From contig OX359273.1 of assembly GCA_947179155.2 (NCBI GenBank), positions 41,066,523 to 41,130,522 of the forward strand: a stretch of DNA of 64,000 nucleotides, read 5' to 3'. The DNA comes from Hedera helix. Taxonomy: Eukaryota > Streptophyta > Magnoliopsida > Apiales > Araliaceae. Shown here one piece after another: positions 57,120-64,000 of this stretch (its first letter is position 1; the number at the start of each line of letters is the position of its first letter). The notes below the pieces were generated by a model, which worked only from the letters and a program-made list of their open reading frames with translations, was not told where the DNA came from and did no database searches. A program made the position numbers and the translations under genes.

Positions 57120-57826
57120 CTAGATTTGTTTATCTTTGAACTTCTTCATCCCTAGCATCCTCTTTAGCTTTCGAAACAAATCGACTTTCAACGGTTCAGT
57201 AAAAATATCAGCAATTTGTTCTTCATTAGAACAATACTCGACAACAATTTCTTTGTTTCCAACCAACTGCCAAATGTAATGAAATTTGATGTCAGTGTAC
57301 TTAGTTTGACAAAGGAAAATTGGATTCTTCGTCATCACTATTGCCGAGTTATTATCACAAAAAATATATTTGTAGGATCATCCTGTTTGTGTTTTGCACA
57401 AAATATCTTTGTAGGATCATCATGTTTGTGTTGCAAAACACCAAGCATTCGACGCAACCACACTGCTTGAGTTGCACTACTAGTTGCTGCAATATATTCC
57501 GCCTCTGCCGTAGATAAAGCTACCACAGGTGGTTTCTTTGATGACCATGAAAAAATTGCAGAACCAAGATGTAAAGCATAACCTGAAGTACTCTTTTGAT
57601 GTTCCAAATCTCTTCCCCAATCACTATTTGTATACCCAACAAGATCTGCATGATTGGTATTACACGAATAAAAGATGCCAGCACTTTGTGTACTTTTGAT
57701 AAACCGCAAAATACGTTTAGCCGCCTGTAAGTGAGACTGACACAGTAACTCCACGAATCTGCTAATCAAGTCGACAACATGCACGATGTCTGGTCTTGTT
57801 GAAGTCAAGTATCTCAAACTTCCCAC
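57120..57826 (-). pseudogene. copia A RNase H domain
   Basis: 57338-57826 gives LRYLTSTRPDIVHVV, AAKRILRFIKST, GYTNSDWGRD, STSGYALHLGSAIFSWSSKK and ALSTAEAEYIAA, the typical copia RNase H. A short duplication (KHDDPTKIF / KQDDPTNIF) leads into a stop. 57120-57338 continues with TKNPIFLCQTKYTDIKFHYI and EEQIADIFTEPLK. The usual GY.DSDW is here GYTNSDW. One frame break is clear. Confidence 0.88.
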
Positions 57827-57947
57827 TAATTATTTAAAGCAAGTAGGATCAACCAAACTACCAGCCCCATCCACTGTTAACTTCAATTTTTCTTCAAATG
57901 GAGAAGAAACAGGCTTGGATGACTCCATTCTGAATCTCTTCAAAATA

Positions 57948-58689
57948 TCAGCAACATACTAACTTTGTGAAATGAAAATTCCTCTTTGTTAGAGAAACTT
58001 TAATACCAAGAAAATAAGACATAAATCTGAGATCAGTCGTCTCAAATTCTCTTATCGGATTATTTCCGACAAATATCAAATCATCAACATACAAGCATAC
58101 AATAAGAATATCACTATGCAAAAACTTAGCATATAAAGTATACTCGTATAGACATCTTTGAAATCCATTCTTTAGAAAATAAGAATCAATGCTCATATAC
58201 CAAGCCCTCGGCGCTTGCATTAAACCAGACAAGGCCCTTTTCAGCTTATGAACTTCATCTTCTTGTTCCTTTTTCACATAACCGACAAATTGCTCCACAT
58301 ACACATCCTCCAGCATACCATCAAGGAAAGTCAATTTTACATCCTTCTGGTGAATTTTCCACTTGTTTTGAGCAACAAGAGAAATAATCATTCGTACGTA
58401 CCGTATCAAGTCTGGCAACTGGTGCAGATATTTCAAAATAATCAATACCTGCTTGTTGCTTGTAGCCCTTCACGGCTAATCTAGGTTTGAAACGATCCAC
58501 CTCTCCATTCGGCTTGTACTTTGTTTTGTATACCAATTTAACTCCAATCGGTTTCTTGTCACTTGGTAGACCAGTGAGCTCCCAATTATTGCAAATGGAA
58601 ACTAGATCACAATCTGCATGTAAAGCAGAATTAACTATATCTTCACCAGGTGGGGCATCATCAGTACCAATCACATAATACTCCAACAT
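57948..58689 (-). pseudogene. copia A reverse transcriptase domain
   Basis: 58321-58689 gives WELTGLPSDKKPIGVKLVYK and FKPRLAVKGYKQQAGIDY. 57948-58445 continues KDVKLTFLDGMLEDVYVEQ, SGLMQAPRAWY and the catalytic LYVDDLIFVGN. The YVDD box is intact but a frameshift divides the domain, and a stop follows near 57960. Confidence 0.88.
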
Positions 58690-59539
58690 TCTTCAGGAGT
58701 TTTATCAAGAACAGTCCTTGTAGGGCACCTGTTCAACGCATAAACAGACAAAGCAATTGCTTCCACCCAAAAAGCTTTAGGCAAATTTTTAAACTAAAAC
58801 ATGCATCAAGCCACCATATCCACAACAGTTTTGTTTTTCCTCTTCGCAACACTATTTTGTTGAGGGGTATCTCTAACAATCAATTGATGTTTAATACCAT
58901 GTTTTTCAAGAAAATCGTAACAAACAAGGTATTCCTTGCCCTTATCAGTTCTCAACATTTTAATGTAATGCCCACTTTGTTTCTCCACAAAATTCTAAAA
59001 CTTCTTAAATATGTCGCAAGCTTCAGATTTTTCTTTCAGAAAGTAAAACCATGCTTTTGTACTAAAATCATCAGTAAAGAAGATAAAATACCTGCAACCA
59101 CCATTTGAACGGACTTCCACAGAACACAAATCTGAATGAATCAATTCCAGCGGTTCTTTTGCTCTCCATGATTTCCTTGCAGAAAAAGCATCTCTACGCT
59201 TCTTTCCCAAATCACAAGTTTCACAAACTCGGTTAGGTGACTCAATAACAGGCAGCCCGTCACCATCTTCTTTTGAGACAAAAGCTTCAAACAATGAAAG
59301 TTTAAGTGCCCAAAACGCACATGCCATAACCAATTTCCATCCAAAGTAGTAGAATTAAAGCAACATAAATAATCACAAGTAATTTTTAGCAGAAATAAGC
59401 AATTTATTGTCATTTTTACCTTTGCAATTAGTCCTCTTTCACCATCACTAATTGTCCAAGTGTTGTCCTGAATTCGCTTTTCATATCCCTTTTCTGAAAG
59501 TTGTCCCATACTTGACAAATTCTGATTTGGGTTAGGCAC
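58690..59539 (-). pseudogene. copia A integrase (zinc-binding and core)
   Basis: 59141-59539 gives LWHVRFGHLNF, the start of the H2C2 zinc-binding region. 58995-59333 gives CETCDLGKKRR, then LELIHSDLCSVEVRSNGGCRYFIFFTDDFSTKAW, the integrase core with its first two aspartates. 58806-58988 gives KMLRTDKGKEY, HQLIVRDTPQQNSVAKRKNK, normally G.E....TPQQNGVAERKN. Two frame breaks and changed residues show it is inactive. Confidence 0.85.
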
Positions 59540-59681
59540 ATAAAATACATCTAAAAGTTAGTTATGAGACCCATCCTTCAAACTGATAATAATATTACCT
59601 TTCCCCATAACCTGCATAGTTGAATCATTGCCAAATTTTATCGCCGAATGACACGACTCGTCAAGCTGAGCAAATATTTCT

Positions 59682-60766
59682 TTATTCCCACACATGATTA
59701 CTACAACCAGAATCTAAAATCCATGCATTTTTATCAAAATTATCAACACCATATGTCAGAAGCAAAGTTTCAGAATCATTATTTTGAGAAGCATTTTCAT
59801 TAACATTAGCTTGATGATTTCTACTTCTACCATCGTGCTTTCTAAAATATTTTATTACCAAAATATCCACAATAAAAACACTCGCCAAAAAAATTTCCTT
59901 GCCTCCAAGTATTGTCATTACCTCTTCCCAAACCAAATCTTTGATTGTTGTATTCTCTTCCGTCTCCAAAATTTTTGTCTCGACTATTGGAAGACCGATA
60001 ATTATTTCCTCGGCCTCTTCACTAACTTTGTAATTGCCTCTTCCTTTTCCTCTATCATTTCATCCACGACCTCTACCATTGTAAACTTGATCTCTATTGT
60101 TGCAGGTTTCTCCCTGTTGACTGTCTTCAAAATTTCTTCTGGGTACTTTTTTCTCCTTCACTAAATTCGACTGATTTTCCGAAGTCGAAACTTTGACTTT
60201 GTCCGTTATCTCTCCTTCATCCGTTGTTTATATATTGTAAAGATCCATCCAATCTTCTATTGTCGTGTTTTCCACCTCTTTGGACTCTTGAATTGCCGAT
60301 ACAACATAATCATATTTCTCCGTCAAAGTACAAAGAATTTTTTCAACAATCTGTTATGGTCTCTACATTGGTCTTCATGGAATTTACAATTTCTTGAACT
60401 TGTGAAAAATAATCTGATGTAGATTGGGATTCTTTCATCTCGAGAAGCTCATATTTTCTCTACAAAACTTGTAAATTATTCTTTTGAACTTTCACCGCAC
60501 CCTTGTACATTGTTGCTCCAACAACCTTGTGAAAAAATAATTGGCCAATTGCTTGATGAAGAACTAACAAGGCACTATTGCAACGCCTTCATGTGTTGTC
60601 ATTCACCGTCTCTGTAACTTCATTTGTTACACAAGTATACAAATCTTGTGCCGTCAAAAAGTATCTAGCATAACTTTCTAATTCTTGAAATTCATCTTCC
60701 CATCAAACTTGGGAATGGGACAAATGATGCTTACATTATTTGTTGTCGTCTTTTTGGATCTTCTAG
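59682..60766 (-). pseudogene. copia A gag and protease
   Basis: Gag begins near 60760 with ASRARRSKKTTTNN and ICPIPKFDGK, the usual copia gag opening, but many stops follow. A zinc-knuckle relic CFYCGYFGN at about 59860-59890 has Asn where His is expected. The protease site AWILDSGCSNHV is at about 59685-59720 and looks intact locally. Confidence 0.75.
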
Positions 60767-60779
60767 CTCTTGATGCCAC
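60767..60779 (-). other. copia A primer-binding site
   Basis: On the minus strand TGGCATCAAGAGC follows the 5' LTR after a TAG spacer. It resembles the initiator-tRNA(Met) primer site with two differences. Confidence 0.7.
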
Positions 60780-60781
60780 TA

Positions 60782-61047
60782 TGAAGGAAATGAAAGAGAA
60801 AATATATATTACTTAAGAAATATGAATTTGGGGAACACCAAAAAACACTTCATTTTACTTAAATGATTCAAGTACAAGGCTATTTATAGGTTACAAGAGA
60901 CCTATTTATATGCTTCCATACATGAACTAGAACATGAATCTAATTTAATGAATACTAATATTCATGTATCAATACAAATATATTTTCAAATACCAATGCA
61001 TCTAAAGTAATATCAAGTCATTCATATATCTAGCTTAATCTCCAACA
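60782..61047 (-). repeat. copia A 5' LTR (266 bp)
   Basis: Reads TGTTGGAGATTAAG... to ...CCTTCA on the minus strand and matches the two halves of the 3' LTR. Confidence 0.88.
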
Positions 61048-61407
61048 TGTTCTTTTGAGCTTAGCTTTAACAAAATAATTTTTTCAAACTTCATTCATAT
61101 TGTACTATTTAAAGAAGCACCCAATCAAGAAATATATCTTGATCGTCTCCATTAAAGTGGTGAACTTCAAGCTTCACACTTTTTTCTACTTCCCAATTGC
61201 AAACATCTACATTGTACCTTGAAGAATTGATTGCAAATTTTCAAGTGTAACAAGCATAAGCATGTTGCTATTTTCTATTGATTTTAATAGATGAATACAC
61301 AAGGATGAACACAATTTTTTTTTGGGAACAAAATACAGATGCGAATAACATTGTTTTGCTTCCCCCACAACGAGCTTTAAAACTTTTAGGGCTTCATTCA
61401 GTTTTTT
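61048..61407. other. DNA right of copia A, nothing firmly recognised
   Basis: An 81-codon minus-strand frame (61207-61452) shows a weakly helical sequence (LNEALKVLKLVVGEAKQCYSHL). I could not assign it. It overlaps the following tandem repeat and may be an old exon. Confidence 0.25.
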
Positions 61408-61795
61408 GTAAAGTAAAAAACACATTCTCTGGTAACTAAAACCAATAGACAAAAAAACATTTTAGATTGCTCGCTCTGGATGAAATTTTAGGCTGCAGTT
61501 GCCAATTTGAATGCAGAGGAGCTCGGGACCTTCAAAATAAGACGCCTTTTTTTGTCAGTTGACTTCTATTTTCTATGGACACTTTTTGACCATCATCTTT
61601 GTAAAGTAAAAAATACAGTCTCTGGTAACTAAAACCAATAGACAAATAAACATTTTAGATTGCTCACTCCGGATGAAATTTTAGGTTGCAGTTGCCAATT
61701 TGAATGCATAGGAACTCCAAGACCTTCATAATAAGACGCCTTTTTTTGTCAGTTGACTTTTATATTTGTTTGGACACTTTTTTGACCATCATCTT
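61408..61795. repeat. 193-bp tandem duplication
   Basis: GTAAAGTAAAAAACACA (61408) and GTAAAGTAAAAAATACA (61601) start two units about 90% alike, including ATTTTAGATTGCTC and AATAAGACGCCTTTTTTTGTC. Confidence 0.92.
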
Positions 61796-62566
61796 CTTTT
61801 CCTAATTGTAAAGAAAAATAACAAAACAAGACTTAAACCGAAAGAATGAAACTTTAGGGTTTTCAATTGAAAAAGAAGAAAGTGTAGGGACTATTGTGAA
61901 AATTTTCCAAAGTTCGAGGGTGAATTTTTTCAAACTTAGGGACCACAATAAAAATCTATATGACATTTAAACAATAGATATTTGTTCCTTCATGTGATGC
62001 CCATGAGCCATGCGAAGGCTCAGCAGCGCAACAACTTTCTTCTTCCCTTACCTTCTCACTCTGTTTTTTTACCTTCTCACTTTGTTTTGCACACAGAGCT
62101 GAACTTATTTTCTCTTCCACGTTACTGCTCATTGTTTTCTAGAGGACATTAGTCATATATCAATCCTCATCCCACTTCTCTACATCATTATCGTATTCTT
62201 GTTTCTCAATAATAGTTATTATGATAAATTACTATGTACATATACATATTTATTATTATTATTTGATATGTTAATATATAAATATATATTTTTAATTTAT
62301 TATTATTACTCTTTTTATCCCACAAAAGAGTCATATTTTTTAATATTATTACTATAATTACTCCTTTTGTTACCTCGTAATATATCTATTTGCATCCTTA
62401 TTTCTCTGTTACATTGAAATTTTGCCTACACATGCCTTTACATTGATAATGCTTGAAATTACGATTCATGTCTTGTCATCCGAGCGGTGAGTAAAAAAAT
62501 AAAATTGAGTAGTCGATATTGCCGACAAAGCTGTTTCTTTGAACAATGATTTTAGTGCGTCTCAAC
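61796..62566. other. AT-rich intergenic DNA, nothing recognised
   Basis: No gene or bounded element was seen. Confidence 0.4.
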
Positions 62567-62916
62567 TACTCCCTCCGTCCTCAAAAGGATATATATAGTA
62601 CAAATATTACACAAATTAAGAAAACTAAAGGAGGAGAGATTATAAAATAAGTACTAATTTTACTCATAGTGGACCCCATGTAATTTCTAGTCCCCATCTA
62701 TCTTGTGCTTCATATTGCCAAATTGAAGAATTAGAATCACCGATGCCTTGTAGCAGTTGAGAAAAAAACAAGAATCTTGAGGCTTTACACCTGTCGTCTA
62801 CTCTTCTCGAAGTGAGTGAAAGTGTACGTAGAGCTTTCCTTTGGCTTTCTTGGCTGTTTCGGTGGGCCAATCTTTCTTGTCCCATCTTTTTTCTCTTTTA
62901 CCAATCAAAGTTACAC

Positions 62917-62926
62917 CTATAAAAGG
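62917..62926 (+). promoter_or_regulatory. TATA-box-like sequence
   Basis: CTATAAAAGG lies within a moderately GC-rich 62700-63000 stretch. The first downstream ATG (62969) opens a frame of only two codons, so no gene is attached. Confidence 0.3.
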
Positions 62927-63187
62927 GTTCTAGTACCCTGAGACGCAGCTAACCCCCCAATACTAGACATGGAATAAGGATTCTCCGGTTTGAGGGATTA
63001 ATTGATTGGATACTCCTAAGGTGGTGAGATAGGCAACATGTAACTTGCTGGGGGATAAAGAATTGTGGGGCTGTTTAGATCTGGGTGTATGCTCTGCTGG
63101 CTGCTGGCTGCTCTCCCCATTCAAAATATGCAAGTACATTTTTCATACAAATTAAGAAAAATAAAAGAAGAGGACAGAATATAAATA

Positions 63188-63305
63188 GGTTCCCGTGATA
63201 TCCACAATGGACCCCAGTTCCCATGTTATCTATAATTGGACCCCAGTTCCCTTGTTATCTATAATGGACCCCAGTTCCCATGTCATCTACAATGGATCCC
63301 ACATA
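63188..63305. repeat. 28-29 bp minisatellite, four units
   Basis: Units of the form TGGACCCCAGTTCCC plus TTGTTATCTATAA start at 63208, 63237, 63265 and 63293, with small changes. Confidence 0.9.
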
Positions 63306-63470
63306 AGTATACTAAAGATTCTTCTTTTTTCTAAGCAGTGGATCCTACTTGAGTAGTGTTTGAGGGTGAATTAGAAAACATTTTGAATTTGAATTGTCAA
63401 CTTTAACATTTTTTGTAGGACAAAATAAAATAAAATTATACTTCAGTATCTTTGTTTATGGGACGGAGTG

Positions 63471-64000
63471 TAAATAAGTTTCCATGCTATCCACAATGGA
63501 TGTTATTTACAATGGATTAGTACACTAAAGATTTTTCTTCTTTCTAAAATTAGTGATTCTACTCGAGTACTTTTTGAGGGTAAATTAGACATTATACAAC
63601 ATTTTGAATTTGAGTTGTCTACTTTAGACATTTTTTGTATGACTCCATACTTTCACAGATTGCTGTTCTTCCTTGAGCGAGAATTGTCTTATTATATCAA
63701 CAGTCTTGTCTGTATGTAATTGAATTCATATTTAGGTCCCATTAAATAAGGTGCATATGACAAAACAACTACACAAAGGATAACTCCTTCTCTAAATGCA
63801 GTTGGGACTAAAATGGGTGTAACTCAACTTTATAGTTGAAGAAGGCGGACAAAATTCAGTATCAAGTTGAGTGATCATATAGCTTGCTAATTATAACTGC
63901 TTAATTGATGAACAATCTGAGATGGAAACTCAAGCTAAAGGTTATTTTGGTCTATTCAGTCCATGAATACCAAACCCAACATCTCTTTCAGGCAAATTAA
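63471..64000. other. partial duplication of 63.2-63.4 kb, then intergenic DNA
   Basis: 63472-63645 repeats 63183-63420 imperfectly (CTATCCACAATGGA, ACTAAAGATT, AACATTTTGAATTTGA, ACATTTTTTGTA). Beyond 63646 nothing was recognised. Confidence 0.5.

Larger units (their letters stand above)
53250..61047 (-). mobile_element. Ty1/copia retrotransposon A (minus strand), interrupted in its 3' LTR
   Basis: The 5' LTR is 60782-61047, starting TGTTGGAGATTAAG on the minus strand and ending CCTTCA. The primer site follows at 60767-60779. Then come gag, protease, integrase, reverse transcriptase and RNase H in copia order, all broken by stops. The polypurine tract AAGGGAGACAA is at about 57106-57116. The 3' LTR lies at 53250-53440 and 57002-57105, split by a 3.56-kb hAT-like insertion. 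The flanks TGTTT (53245-53249) and TGTTC (61048-61052) are a 4-of-5 target duplication. Without the insertion the element would be about 4.2 kb. Confidence 0.9.
62567..63470. mobile_element. Stowaway-like ends around a composite repeat region
   Basis: CTACTCCCTCCGTCC at about 62567-62580 and GGGACGGAGTG near 63458-63468 have Stowaway-type inverted ends. The interior (about 900 bp) is too long for a simple Stowaway and contains a second related left half at about 63113 (ACAAATTAAGAAAA is shared with 62610). It is probably two overlapping or nested copies. Confidence 0.45.

Noticed and set aside
61207..61452. 81-codon minus-strand frame as a gene exon
   Set aside because: Some helical character but no confident family, and its end overlaps a tandem duplication; support is too weak to call.
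63188..63305. CRISPR-like array
   Set aside because: Four 28-29 bp units without unique spacers, in plant DNA; it is a minisatellite.

Overview
This is AT-rich nuclear DNA of a flowering plant, most likely a eudicot. The evidence is AP2/ERF genes with EAR motifs, a spliced CCCH zinc-finger gene, a decayed malectin/leucine-rich-repeat receptor-like gene, and abundant plant-type Ty1/copia, Ty3/gypsy, LINE, hAT and MITE sequence. I cannot name the species. Nothing bacterial, organellar, viral or CRISPR-like was seen.

Layout. 1-10 kb: AT-rich intergenic DNA with palindromic MITEs, a cluster of three G-boxes, a CTGAAT-rich MITE and a reverse-strand LINE remnant. 10.2 kb: an intact, intronless ERF repressor-type gene on the plus strand, with a TATA box and a GCC-box/W-box pair just upstream. 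11-21 kb: intergenic DNA with MITEs, an hAT-type element with a perfect 8-bp target duplication, and a probable solo copia LTR. 21.4-21.9 kb: a second intronless EAR-type ERF gene on the minus strand. 23 kb: a foldback element carrying a G-box. 24.5-29 kb (minus): a pseudogene of a malectin-like/LRR protein resembling plant RLP4. 30-31.4 kb: a LINE 3' end.

32.9-49.5 kb: one spliced gene for a CCCH zinc-finger protein of a predicted 775 residues. I assembled it from five exons whose splice phases all match (80 codons+1 nt; 496; 218; 1343; 30 nt). Its first intron is about 13 kb and is filled with transposons: an hAT element with a perfect target duplication, two related gag-protease fragments (one between inverted LTR-like arms), a degenerate LTR pair and LTR-like DNA. 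Its third intron holds an hAT-like element, itself carrying a Stowaway MITE, that ends 16 bp before the next exon.

50.9-61 kb: a transposon stack. A Ty3/gypsy gag-protease remnant (minus) is interrupted by a copia element (minus). One LTR of that copia is split by an hAT-like element, which in turn holds a second, deleted copia (plus) flanked by the 5-bp duplication GGCCA. 61-64 kb: tandem duplications, Stowaway-like ends and a short minisatellite, with no recognised gene.

Function. The two ERFs would be nuclear GCC-box-binding repressors and the CCCH protein a nuclear RNA- or chromatin-associated factor. Nothing shows that the three genes act in one pathway. I found no convincing undescribed gene system; the most interesting signals are structural: the near-acceptor hAT insertion, the inverted-LTR gag chimera and the dated nesting order.
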